A DNA stretch of 10,000 nucleotides. Origin: Desulfomonile sp. (lineage in GTDB: Bacteria; Desulfobacterota; Desulfomonilia; Desulfomonilales; Desulfomonilaceae). Positions within the stretch are counted from its first letter, which is position 1; each line of letters begins with the position of its first letter. The stretch covers positions 1 through 10,000 of the forward strand of contig JAIWNO010000039.1 of the NCBI GenBank assembly GCA_020216785.1. Direction: 5' to 3'. The translations under genes were made by a program, and so were the position numbers. Under the pieces are notes generated by a model that saw nothing but the letters and a program-made list of their open reading frames with translations, did no database searches and was not told where the DNA came from. This document shows, in pieces, positions 1 through 6,216 of the stretch.

Positions 1-1
1 C

Positions 2-1585
2 CAGGTACTCGAACAGGATTTTGCCTCCGACCGCATCATGGCGGGACGAGACGAAGCGTGCGATTTACGTCTCGTGGACAGCATGGTTTCCCGCAATCAC
101 TGCATCATATTCCGTGAGGGGGACCGGTTCCGGGTGAAGGACCTTGCCAGCAGGAACGGCACCTGGCTCAACGGACGAAAAGTGGATGATGTTGATAACA
201 TCAAAAAGGGAGACTCGATCCAGGTGGGCCCTTTCAAGCTGCTCGTCACTACTCCCCAGGCAGCTTCGCCGGACAGTGTGAGGAAATTCGCGTTCCCAGG
301 GCTCGACGAAGCCCTCGCCCACAAGGATACCACCGAAGAGGTAGTCAAGCCTTTGGGTATGATCAGCGACTACCTGATGGAGTCCACAACCGACCTCAAC
401 CGAGCGGTCTCGGCTGAAAGACGGGAACGACTCCATAGGAACCTGCTCGCCCTCTACAGCATCGCCGAAAACCTTGTGGTCACCACCGACGTTGATGAGA
501 TTCTTGACCACATCATGGACCGGATATTTGAGTTGTTCTCCCCGTCTCAGGCAACAATCCTTATGAAAGGCAAGGACGGGCGACCTGTTACCCGCAAGCA
601 GCGGAACGCAATGGGCATGGGAAACCCGCGGTCGATCAGTCGAACGGTGATAAACCGGATATTGAAGGAACGCGTCGGCATTCTCACGGACAACGCGTTG
701 GAAGATCCGCGCTTTGAGGATGGCGACACAATTATCATCGACGGTATCCGTTCGATCATGGCTGCTCCCATCTGGGTCGAAAACCGAATCCTCGGAGTGA
801 TTTACGTGGACAGTCTGGACCGCATCGGCGGGTATCGTTCCGAGGATTTGGAACTGCTCACTGCCATGGGCCACCAAACCGCGTTGGGCATCCAACGATG
901 GAACCTCACTCGACGGTTGAACAATGCCGCAGTGCGGAACGCGGTCATCCGGCAGAACCTTCGGCGATTTCACTCGGATCGAGTGGTAGAGCGAATCCTC
1001 AAAGGGGCGGTGGACCTGAAAGCCCGAGAAACCGTTGCCTCGATTTTCTTTTGCGACATAGTCGACTTTACGGCCCTTTGCGAATCCGTCTACCCGGAGC
1101 AGCTGCAGCAAATTTTGACCCTTTTCTGCAAAGCCGTGAACGAGGCTGTTTTCGAGGAGCAGGGCACATTGGACAAGTTTATTGGCGATGCGGCCCTCGC
1201 GTTTTTCGGTGCACCGCTCACCCAAGAGGATGCGCCCGTCCGTGCGGTGCGCTGCGCACTTAGCATTCGGGAGCGTCTCGCAAGCCAGATGGAGCAGTTG
1301 CCGAGCGAGCTTCGGTTCCGGGTGCGCTACGGAATCAATACAGGCAGGGCAGTGGTTGGGAACTTCGGGTCAAGCGACCGAATGGAGTATACAATTCTGG
1401 GACACGCGGTAAATCTCGCTTCTCGGATCTCAAAGTCTGCAGACCCGGACCAGGTCCTCGTGGGCCCCGAAACGCACGAGCATTTGGTGGAGAAAGGTCT
1501 CTTCGTGACACGAAGTGTCGGCGCCAGGCGGCTGAAAGGCCTTAAGGAAAAAATGAAACTCTTTGAGGTGCAGGAGTCCTTGTGA
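2..1585 (+). CDS. FHA-GAF-class III adenylate/guanylate cyclase (5' end outside window)
   Basis: Likely signalling protein making a cyclic nucleotide, probably cAMP. The frame is open from base 2. An ATG at 38 lies inside the FHA fold (it is immediately followed by the conserved Gly-Arg), so the true start is upstream of the window. Numbering from that ATG: FHA phosphothreonine-binding domain to about residue 70 (G3-R4, S18-R19-N20-H21, N40-G41-T42); GAF sensor domain about 125-285; class III cyclase domain about 330-500. Catalytic residues look complete: metal aspartates D340 and D384, base-selecting K380 and T452, and N459 and R463 for the transition state. Lys/Thr at the base-selecting sites matches class IIIb cyclases, which favours ATP. 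No membrane segment is visible, so it is probably cytosolic. The stop overlaps the next gene's start by four bases. The GAF ligand and the FHA partner cannot be told from sequence. Confidence 0.92.
   Translation, partial: QVLEQDFASDRIMAGRDEACDLRLVDSMVSRNHCIIFREGDRFRVKDLASRNGTWLNGRKVDDVDNIKKGDSIQVGPFKLLVTTPQAASPDSVRKFAFPGLDEALAHKDTTEEVVKPLGMISDYLMESTTDLNRAVSAERRERLHRNLLALYSIAENLVVTTDVDEILDHIMDRIFELFSPSQATILMKGKDGRPVTRKQRNAMGMGNPRSISRTVINRILKERVGILTDNALEDPRFEDGDTIIIDGIRSIMAAPIWVENRILGVIYVDSLDRIGGYRSEDLELLTAMGHQTALGIQRWNLTRRLNNAAVRNAVIRQNLRRFHSDRVVERILKGAVDLKARETVASIFFCDIVDFTALCESVYPEQLQQILTLFCKAVNEAVFEEQGTLDKFIGDAALAFFGAPLTQEDAPVRAVRCALSIRERLASQMEQLPSELRFRVRYGINTGRAVVGNFGSSDRMEYTILGHAVNLASRISKSADPDQVLVGPETHEHLVEKGLFVTRSVGARRLKGLKEKMKLFEVQESL
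1572..1576 (+). promoter_or_regulatory. Shine-Dalgarno site for the acyltransferase
   Basis: AGGAG lies five bases before the GTG at 1582, inside the last codons of the cyclase gene. It decides the GTG start and, with the GTGA stop/start overlap at 1582-1585, points to coupled translation. Confidence 0.75.
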
Positions 1586-2571
1586 AATCTGAAACACCCG
1601 ATCGGCGACACACGCAACGTCGCCTCAGTCCGTCCCTGTTCATCGACTATTTTGTTTACTTACTGGTCCGGATTGTCGAAGAAGTGCTCAACATCTTGCC
1701 GGAGCCGACGGGAATGGCCGCGGGAAGGTTTGTGGGGAGGCTTGTGTATGTTCTCTTTCCGGACCGCCGCGAAGCCGCCCTTGAGAACCTCACCATAGCA
1801 TTTGGGCGTGAACGGCCGCGCGACTGGATCGTGCGCACCGCACGAGCCAATTTCGAGCACGTGGGAATGATGGCGGTTGAGTTCTTTCGCATCCGCCGAT
1901 GGAGCCATGACGAGATCGCGAACCGGATCGTCGTCGAGGGACGACTTCCGTACAATCTGATCATGAACGGAGGCAGACACGGGATCTGCCTCTTGTACTC
2001 CCATTTCGGGGCCTTTGAGGTGGGAGCCGCGCTGGCCAAACTCCTGGGCTGGGACGTGCACCTGATTGTGACGGGTCTTCGCAACCCATTCCTATCGCGC
2101 TATTTTTTCAGTCGCGGCGGCGAAGGCACGGGCATAAAGACCTATCCCCATAAGGGTATCGTCCAGAACATGATCCAGCTTCTTCAGCAGGGAGCGATGG
2201 TGGCATTTCTTGGGGACCAGCGGGGCGACGCGGAGCGCGGGATCTTCGTGGACTTCTTCGGAACCAAAGCGCCGGCCAACGAGGTGTTCGCGCGTCTTGC
2301 CATTGAAGGCAACGCACGGGTGCTCCCCCTCGCCACCTATCGCAGGGACGACGGCAAATACCAAAGCGTGTTCGGAGAGGAAGTCGTCATCGAGCCCACG
2401 GGCGACCGCGTCACGGACCTCACTACTGTAAGTCAGTTGTTCCATGACCGGTTCGAGCAATGGCTCCGCATGAAGCCCGAGCAGGGTTTTTGGCTTCAAA
2501 GAAAGTGGCGGCGCAAGCCGTCGAAAAAGCGAAAAACGAAGAATGGCCCTGGTTCGCCGGCAAACCGGTAG
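1582..2571 (+). CDS. LpxL/HtrB-like lysophospholipid (lipid A) acyltransferase
   Basis: Inner-membrane acyltransferase of the bacterial lipid A biosynthesis family, which moves an acyl chain from acyl-ACP onto a lipid A precursor or related lipid. The protein has 329 residues, close to the usual 300-330. It starts at GTG with a good ribosome site. An N-terminal hydrophobic stretch (about residues 18-42) fits a membrane anchor. The catalytic HX4E motif is H141...E146 (SHFGAFE), followed by the family's GDQRG motif at 211-215 and a C-terminal FWLQRKWR segment typical of the family. The tail after that is very basic (many Lys/Arg), which could help contact with membrane phosphate groups. Its start overlaps the stop of the cyclase gene, so the two are probably one transcript. 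The exact acyl chain and acceptor (LpxL, LpxM or an ornithine-lipid or other role) cannot be assigned from sequence alone. Confidence 0.9.
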   Translation: MKSETPDRRHTQRRLSPSLFIDYFVYLLVRIVEEVLNILPEPTGMAAGRFVGRLVYVLFPDRREAALENLTIAFGRERPRDWIVRTARANFEHVGMMAVEFFRIRRWSHDEIANRIVVEGRLPYNLIMNGGRHGICLLYSHFGAFEVGAALAKLLGWDVHLIVTGLRNPFLSRYFFSRGGEGTGIKTYPHKGIVQNMIQLLQQGAMVAFLGDQRGDAERGIFVDFFGTKAPANEVFARLAIEGNARVLPLATYRRDDGKYQSVFGEEVVIEPTGDRVTDLTTVSQLFHDRFEQWLRMKPEQGFWLQRKWRRKPSKKRKTKNGPGSPANR

Positions 2572-2584
2572 GTCTGCCGTTCAT

Positions 2585-3346
2585 TCAAAGAAGGCTCTTG
2601 AGCCACTCAGCGACGAACCGGGCCACATCCTGCCAACCAGGCTGGCAGATTACCATGTGAGCATGGTCGGGAAATTCCTTGTACGTGGCGCGGTACCGAT
2701 TTGCGACCGCTCGCACGACCGAAGCGGGCGTAATTCGGTCTTGTGCGGCCCCCACCACGAGCACCGGGCACGTTACTGCTGCGGCGTCCACACGAGAAGC
2801 AGCCCGGCGATCGAGCAGCCAGAACCCGATTTCGAAGGCTGCCCGGCCCGATTCGTGCACCAACCTGTCGTAGAGGGCTCGTTGGTCTCCGGCCGGCATC
2901 AGGTGCATCATGCCGTACACAGCCTCTTCGAACGTCGGGAAGGTCGGCAGGTTCCAGAATCCCCACCTGGTGAGTGAACTCCAAAACGAGCGCAGCACCG
3001 AGGGCTTGATGCAGAGGATTCCCCACGGAGATGCCGGCGTCAACAGGACCGCCGCGCGAGCGAGGCCTCTCGCCGAGAGCATCTGGGCGAGCAGTCCGCC
3101 CATGGAGTGGCCGATGAGGATCGGTGGGGCGTCCAGCTTCCGGATCTCGGCCTCGAGAAAACGCGTATAGTCCAAAAGACTCGTCGTTCCCAAGCGCGGG
3201 TCCGGCGGCGATCCCGGCGGGACGTCGTGATACGGGAGCGTGGGAGTTATGCAGCGGTAACCTTCGGGCTCGAAGATGCTGCGATAGTTCTCCCACTGCC
3301 ACCCACCGCCCCACATCCCATGAATCATGAATACGACATGTTGCAT
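2585..3346 (-). CDS. Alpha/beta-hydrolase fold protein (esterase/lipase-like)
   Basis: Probable cytosolic serine hydrolase of 253 residues with a full alpha/beta-hydrolase core. Visible parts: oxyanion-hole HGMWGGGW (residues 9-16), nucleophile elbow GHSMGG with S81, acid D203 in the GAAQDRITP strand-turn, and base histidine H230 (H228 is the alternative) in DHAHM. No signal peptide is seen. The ATG start is well supported: GGAGGG on the minus strand sits six bases upstream (3353-3358). Residues about 105-180, rich in Trp and Phe, form a cap region that would set the substrate pocket; the substrate is unknown. It converges on the acyltransferase gene with only 13 bases between the stops and no clear terminator there. 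A 447-base gap separates it from rnhA, so it may have its own promoter. Confidence 0.85.
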   Translation of the reverse strand: MQHVVFMIHGMWGGGWQWENYRSIFEPEGYRCITPTLPYHDVPPGSPPDPRLGTTSLLDYTRFLEAEIRKLDAPPILIGHSMGGLLAQMLSARGLARAAVLLTPASPWGILCIKPSVLRSFWSSLTRWGFWNLPTFPTFEEAVYGMMHLMPAGDQRALYDRLVHESGRAAFEIGFWLLDRRAASRVDAAAVTCPVLVVGAAQDRITPASVVRAVANRYRATYKEFPDHAHMVICQPGWQDVARFVAEWLKSLL

Positions 3347-3382
3347 GACCTTCCCTCCGAATGGCTTGGTGCTATGTCAACA

Positions 3383-3396
3383 CACTCGGGCGAGTG
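3383..3396. promoter_or_regulatory. Perfect palindrome upstream of the hydrolase, operator-like
   Basis: CACTCG-GG-CGAGTG is a perfect inverted repeat with six-base arms, 37-50 bases before the hydrolase start. A minus-strand TTGACA (3375-3380 complement) lies next to it, but no -10 box is visible at the right distance, since that place is taken by the ribosome site. It could be a repressor or activator site or a chance palindrome. Confidence 0.3.
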
Positions 3397-3413
3397 CTGC
3401 TCCGGAAACGATC

Positions 3414-3438
3414 GGTGGGATAGGCACCTTGCCTGTCC
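3414..3438. repeat. Short palindromic intergenic repeat, full copy
   Basis: GGTGGGATAGGCACCTTG continues into a matching right arm. Bases 3418-3426 pair with 3430-3438 (nine pairs, one of them G-T) around a three-base loop. The left 18 bases recur at 3746-3763 with 15 of 18 identical. From memory, similar GGTGGGACAGGC...GCCTGTCC palindromes are dispersed between genes in some deltaproteobacteria; that link is not tested here. Confidence 0.6.
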
Positions 3439-3457
3439 TAACAAGGCCTAGAAATTG

Positions 3458-3475
3458 CCCACCCCCATTGGTGGG
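3458..3475. repeat. GC-rich hairpin
   Basis: CCCACC and GGTGGG form a six-pair stem around a six-base loop. The right arm plus the next two bases repeats the first eight bases of the palindromic repeat at 3414, so it may be a broken third copy. No T-run follows on either strand, so it is not a typical intrinsic terminator. Confidence 0.45.
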
Positions 3476-3540
3476 ATCATGAAACAGAAAGATTTACAGT
3501 GAACCGTGTTGAGAAGTGCGCCTTGATATCTCTCAAGCTC

Positions 3541-3616
3541 CCCCTCCCCGATCCTCTTCCGCTGGAGAGAGGGTTTTCGGACTCCCGTCCCTCGACGGGA
3601 AGGAAAAGGGGAAGGG
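3541..3616. repeat. Three-way-junction-forming structured element
   Basis: The arms fold into a compact cloverleaf-like shape. An outer stem pairs 3541-3549 with 3608-3616 (eight of nine pairs). Hairpin A is 3553-3572 (CCTCTTCC against GGAGAGAGG, one bulged base, loop GCT). Hairpin B pairs 3574-3578 with 3603-3607 and, past a small internal loop, 3583-3589 with 3594-3600 around a CCTC loop. Only four bases at the junction stay unpaired. It may be a dispersed, MITE-like element or a structured RNA in the region downstream of rnhA. Pairing was read by eye. Confidence 0.5.
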
Positions 3617-3745
3617 TGGTAATTGGCTCAGTCTCATCGCCAGAGGCTACAGAAACATGATTGAGCGGTCGCCGGCAGCCGCCTTGCCTTGAGTAAGGGC
3701 CGGTCTGACACCAATGTGTTTTTAAGCAAGCGACATCCCTGTTTT

Positions 3746-3763
3746 GGTGGGACAGGCATCCTG
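3746..3763. repeat. Half copy of the palindromic repeat
   Basis: GGTGGGACAGGCATCCTG matches the left part of the repeat at 3414-3431 at 15 of 18 bases, the three differences all being transitions. The right arm is absent, so this copy cannot fold. It begins the rnhA-proximal end of the gap and looks like a decayed or truncated copy. Confidence 0.5.
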
Positions 3764-3793
3764 AAATGTGCGATCGAACATGCAAACGCGGTA

Positions 3794-4258
3794 TTACCGC
3801 CCCTGCCCGCCTATGCTTTTCCGGGCCAGTTCGTCCACTGCATGGTTTTCCGGGTGGCCCGAGTGGCCGCGAACCCACCGCCACTCGACGTTGTGCCGCT
3901 GGGTCACCTGATCAAGACGCTCCCAGAGGTCTTGATTCTTGACAGGCCGGTGGTCTACAGTCCTCCAGCCACGTTTTTTCCAGTTGGGCAGCCATTTGGA
4001 AATGCCCAACTCCAAATACTGGGAGTCCGTGGAAAGGATCACCGTGCATGGTCGCTTCAGCGCTTCGAGAGCTTCAATCGCGGCGATCAACTCCATGCGG
4101 TTGTTCGTGGTCCACTTTTCGCCGCCCGAGAGGATCTTTGTCTTCCCTTTACACCGTAGGAGCGCCGCCCATCCGCCAGGCCCCGGATTCCCTTTACACG
4201 CGCCGTCGGTGAAAATCTCCACGAAAGGTGTCGCATTTTGGGCCTTTACGCTGGGCAT
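3794..4258 (-). CDS. rnhA: Ribonuclease HI
   Basis: Endonuclease that cuts the RNA strand of RNA-DNA hybrids, clearing Okazaki primers and R-loops in the cytosol. The protein has 154 residues, the same size as the Escherichia coli enzyme. All active-site residues are present: D18 ([14 protein letters not shown]), E56 ([10 protein letters not shown]), D78 (STDSQYL), the helper H132 (RGHSGHPEN) and D142. The basic handle loop (NWKKRGW, 92-98) is kept, so hybrid binding should be normal. The ATG start lies inside the last codons of yjbQ, a 13-base overlap; AAGG lies only one base before the ATG, so translation probably depends on ribosomes finishing yjbQ. Assignment is secure. Confidence 0.97.
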   Translation of the reverse strand: MPSVKAQNATPFVEIFTDGACKGNPGPGGWAALLRCKGKTKILSGGEKWTTNNRMELIAAIEALEALKRPCTVILSTDSQYLELGISKWLPNWKKRGWRTVDHRPVKNQDLWERLDQVTQRHNVEWRWVRGHSGHPENHAVDELARKSIGGQGR

Positions 4259-4641
4259 ACCTTTACATGAACCTTCCTGGTCCTGGGACCGTCAAACTCA
4301 CAGAAAAAGATCCCCTGCCATGTGCCCAAAACGGGGGATCCTCCCGACACGATCAGATTCACGGAGCATCCGACCAAGGCGCTCTTGATGTGCGCATCCG
4401 AATTGCCTTCGTGATGTCGGTACCCTCCCAGGTGCGGCGCCAATTGCGAAAGCTTCGCCGAAATGTCCTGCGCTACCGAGGGGTCGGCGGCTTCGTTGAT
4501 TATGACTGCAGCGGTGGTATGGGGAACGTAGACCACTGCAATGCCTTCCTTGACGCCGCTCTTGGCGATTGCTTCACTTATCTTAGATGTGATATCGACC
4601 AATTCGATACGAGTTGCTGTCCTGACCTGAACTACCTCCAT
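4246..4641 (-). CDS. yjbQ: YjbQ/UPF0047 family protein
   Basis: Small cytosolic protein of 131 residues in the YjbQ (UPF0047) family, some members of which show weak thiamine-phosphate synthase activity; the true cell role is not settled. The family signature is complete: [11 protein letters not shown] (residues 40-50), the [16 protein letters not shown] block (76-91) with the conserved histidines and acids proposed to bind metal, then LGTWQ (105-109) and FDGPR (116-120). The ATG has a good purine-rich ribosome site (AGGTGAG on the minus strand a few bases upstream). It comes first in a pair with rnhA, whose start lies within its final codons. A 99-base gap follows ftsY, and I see no convincing promoter or terminator in it, so read-through from ftsY is possible. 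Confidence 0.93.
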   Translation of the reverse strand: MEVVQVRTATRIELVDITSKISEAIAKSGVKEGIAVVYVPHTTAAVIINEAADPSVAQDISAKLSQLAPHLGGYRHHEGNSDAHIKSALVGCSVNLIVSGGSPVLGTWQGIFFCEFDGPRTRKVHVKVCPA

Positions 4642-4740
4642 TCACCCTCACCTCGATTTATCCCGTTTCTATTAGAATAGGAGTCTCAACAACAATCGAC
4701 GAAACCCGTTCCAGGCCAGCCGGTCGCTGTTATGCCGATA

Positions 4741-5823
4741 TTACTCATCTTCCGGGAGATCGCTGCCCGCGAATAATGCTTCGACGAAATCGCGCGCATT
4801 GAAGTCCCGGAGATCATCCATCTTCTCTCCGATCCCAATATAGCGCACTGGGATCTTCAGCTCGTTGGAAATGCCCACGAGAACACCGCCTTTGGAGGTG
4901 CCGTCAAGCTTTGTGACCGCGATCCCCGTAACCGGAATGGCTTCGCTGAATGTCTTTGCCTGGTTGATGGCGTTTTGCCCCATTGAGGCGTCGATCACGA
5001 GAAGAGTCTCGTGGGGCGCGCCGGGCTGCTTCTTTTCGATGGTGCGTCGGATCTTCTTGAGCTGTTCCATGAGCGGCACTCTTGTGTGAAGCCGCCCTGC
5101 CGTGTCAACCAGCACCAGTTCCGTTCCATCTCCCGCTGACTGGTCAAGGGCCTCGAAGACGATAGCGGACGGATCGGCCTTGTCCTTGCCTCGCACCACC
5201 GGGCAGCCGATCCGATCGGCCCAGATCCGGATCTGCTCAACCGCGGCCGCACGGAACGTGTCGCCCGCAACCATGAGCACACGACGTCCAGCAGCTTGGT
5301 GCCGGGCTGCAATCTTCGCGATGGTTGTCGTCTTGCCGGAGCCGTTCACTCCGATCACCATCACCACGAACGGCTCAGAGCCGAACCCTACCCGCAACGG
5401 CGCCTCGACCTTCAACAGGATGTCGGTGATGAGCTGTTTCAGGTAATCCATTACCTGATCAGGGCGGTCGAATTCGCGGCGCTTGATTCGTGCGGTAACG
5501 CTGTCCAGCAACTCGTACGCGGTTGTCACTCCGATATCCGCAGTGACCAGGATCTCCTCCAACCGCCCTACGATCTGCTCATCAACCAGTTTCTTGCCGA
5601 AAAAAAGTTCGTCGAGCCTTCCCACGAGCGAAGTTCGCGTCTTTGACAGACCGTGCCGCAACCGGAAAAAGCTCTTCTTCTCCGGTGATTCCTCCGGCAC
5701 TGCCTGCTCGAAAGGCGCTGAATCCGTTTGACGCGCAGCCGGAGGCCCGGTCTCGGCCCGCGGCGAGTCCCTTCTCAGGAGGCGGCTGAAAAATCCTTTC
5801 TTTTCGACTTGTTCTTCACTCAT
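4741..5823 (-). CDS. ftsY: Signal recognition particle receptor FtsY
   Basis: GTPase that docks the SRP-ribosome complex at the inner membrane so that membrane proteins are inserted as they are made. The 360-residue form starting at ATG 5823 has a short charged A region (about 1-50), the N domain with GLSKTRTSL, and a full G domain: P-loop GVNGSGKTTT (158-167), DTFRAAAVEQ, DTAGR (240-244), TKLDG (304-308) and the closing GIGEKMDDLRDF segment. A GTG at 5871 would add 16 residues, but it has no ribosome site and lies upstream of the expected RNA start of the promoter at 5862-5890, so the ATG is preferred, although its own ribosome site is weak. It heads the minus-strand group with yjbQ and rnhA. 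Confidence 0.97.
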   Translation of the reverse strand: MSEEQVEKKGFFSRLLRRDSPRAETGPPAARQTDSAPFEQAVPEESPEKKSFFRLRHGLSKTRTSLVGRLDELFFGKKLVDEQIVGRLEEILVTADIGVTTAYELLDSVTARIKRREFDRPDQVMDYLKQLITDILLKVEAPLRVGFGSEPFVVMVIGVNGSGKTTTIAKIAARHQAAGRRVLMVAGDTFRAAAVEQIRIWADRIGCPVVRGKDKADPSAIVFEALDQSAGDGTELVLVDTAGRLHTRVPLMEQLKKIRRTIEKKQPGAPHETLLVIDASMGQNAINQAKTFSEAIPVTGIAVTKLDGTSKGGVLVGISNELKIPVRYIGIGEKMDDLRDFNARDFVEALFAGSDLPEDE

Positions 5824-5861
5824 GTTGTACGGGAACCCCAGGAGATACAGCGGTGGGGTGA

Positions 5862-5890
5862 AGTTTAGCACGGGGGGCGGGCACGGTCAA
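5862..5890 (-). promoter_or_regulatory. Sigma-70-type promoter for ftsY
   Basis: On the minus strand, TTGACC (5885-5890) and TAAACT (5862-5867) are separated by exactly 17 bases. They match the consensus boxes at five and four of six positions. Transcription would begin near 5855, about 30 bases before the ftsY ATG and downstream of the rival GTG, so this promoter also helps settle the start codon. Confidence 0.6.
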
Positions 5891-5924
5891 AGGGGAATAT
5901 ATAAGCTAAATTCTTGGAAATAGT

Positions 5925-5954
5925 TTGAACATATTGATTATTATGTGCTATGTT
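5925..5954 (+). promoter_or_regulatory. Sigma-70-type promoter for the small gene and amidase
   Basis: TTGAAC (5925-5930) and TATGTT (5949-5954) are 18 bases apart, with a TG at 5946-5947 giving an extended -10 box. Transcription would start near 5961, just before the strong ribosome site at 5969. It is back to back with the ftsY promoter: the two -35 boxes are 34 AT-rich bases apart. Confidence 0.5.
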
Positions 5955-5968
5955 ACGATTACTAACGC

Positions 5969-5976
5969 AAAGGAGG
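5969..5976 (+). promoter_or_regulatory. Very strong Shine-Dalgarno site (AAAGGAGG)
   Basis: AAAGGAGG is a near-perfect match to the 16S rRNA tail, with five bases to the GTG at 5982 and three to an out-of-frame GTG at 5980. It is the best ribosome site in the window and is the main reason to accept the small gene that follows. Confidence 0.75.
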
Positions 5977-5981
5977 CCCGT

Positions 5982-6176
5982 GTGTTCTGGAAGCGCCGTG
6001 AGTCCAGCATCATCATCCCAGCCGCTCTTCACGAGAAAATCTGCCGATCATGCAAACCCATCGTCGAAGATCTCTGCGAAGTTTCCGACGTGCGCGTCCG
6101 GAAAACTCCTCACCTGACCCGCGCAGCGAAGGGTCGACGCGAGGCCGGGATATATCGGTTCGTCTCAGGCTCCTAA
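5982..6176 (+). CDS. Small basic hypothetical protein (64 aa)
   Basis: I do not recognise this protein. It starts at GTG 5982, five bases after AAAGGAGG; a longer reading from TTG 5925 would run through the promoter's -35 box and is rejected. About two thirds of third codon positions are G or C, which fits real coding in this genome. The product is rich in Arg and Lys, with three cysteines (KICRSCKP and DLCEV) and an isoleucine run (SSIIIPA) near the start. There is no signal peptide or membrane segment. It is probably cytosolic, and the charge would suit nucleic acid or ribosome binding, but that is a guess. A hairpin begins at the base after its stop, and the amidase gene follows 40 bases later. 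It may be a lineage-specific gene. Confidence 0.55.
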   Translation: MFWKRRESSIIIPAALHEKICRSCKPIVEDLCEVSDVRVRKTPHLTRAAKGRREAGIYRFVSGS

Positions 6177-6202
6177 CAACCCTTGTAACGCGGCAAGGGT
6201 TG
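6177..6202 (+). terminator. Hairpin after the small gene (terminator or attenuator)
   Basis: CAACCCTTG and CAAGGGTTG form a perfect nine-pair stem around an eight-base loop, starting directly after the TAA of the small gene. The following bases are pyrimidine-rich (GTTCTCTCTC) but not a clean T-run, so termination would be partial. It may reduce read-through into the amidase gene. Confidence 0.45.
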
Positions 6203-6216
6203 GTTCTCTCTCACGT

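Larger units (their letters stand above)
3347..3793. other. Gene-free intergenic stretch with several structured repeats
   Basis: This 447-base gap between rnhA and the hydrolase has no convincing gene; its open frames lack ribosome sites and family features. It holds an operator-like palindrome (3383-3396), a palindromic repeat (3414-3438), a GC hairpin (3458-3475), a predicted three-way-junction element (3541-3616) and a half copy of the palindromic repeat (3746-3763). Such a density of inverted repeats is typical of places where short dispersed elements collect. Confidence 0.7.

Noticed and set aside
65..1225. 386-codon open frame on the minus strand
   Set aside because: It lies opposite the FHA-GAF-cyclase gene, whose domains and catalytic residues are complete; no motif on the minus strand.
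2572..2584. Bidirectional terminator between the convergent genes
   Set aside because: The 13-base gap holds no inverted repeat; a small GGCTC/GAGCC palindrome just inside the hydrolase end is too short to claim.
3375..3380. TTGACA on the minus strand as a hydrolase promoter
   Set aside because: No -10 box lies 16-18 bases downstream; that place overlaps the ribosome site.
3347..3793. tRNA, CRISPR array or insertion sequence in the gap
   Set aside because: No tRNA arms, no regularly spaced direct repeats and no transposase remnants are visible.
3477..3884. 135-codon minus-strand open frame covering the gap and the end of rnhA
   Set aside because: It crosses the inverted repeats, overlaps rnhA in another frame, has no ribosome site and no family features.
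3689..4159. 156-codon plus-strand open frame
   Set aside because: It is mostly opposite rnhA and starts in repeat sequence without a ribosome site.
4642..4740. Promoter or terminator between ftsY and yjbQ
   Set aside because: A TCTAAT-like -10 can be found on the minus strand but has no -35 partner, and no stable hairpin with a T-run is present.
5925..5981. Longer TTG start for the small gene
   Set aside because: The TTG is part of the likely -35 box and has no ribosome site, while GTG 5982 has a near-perfect one.
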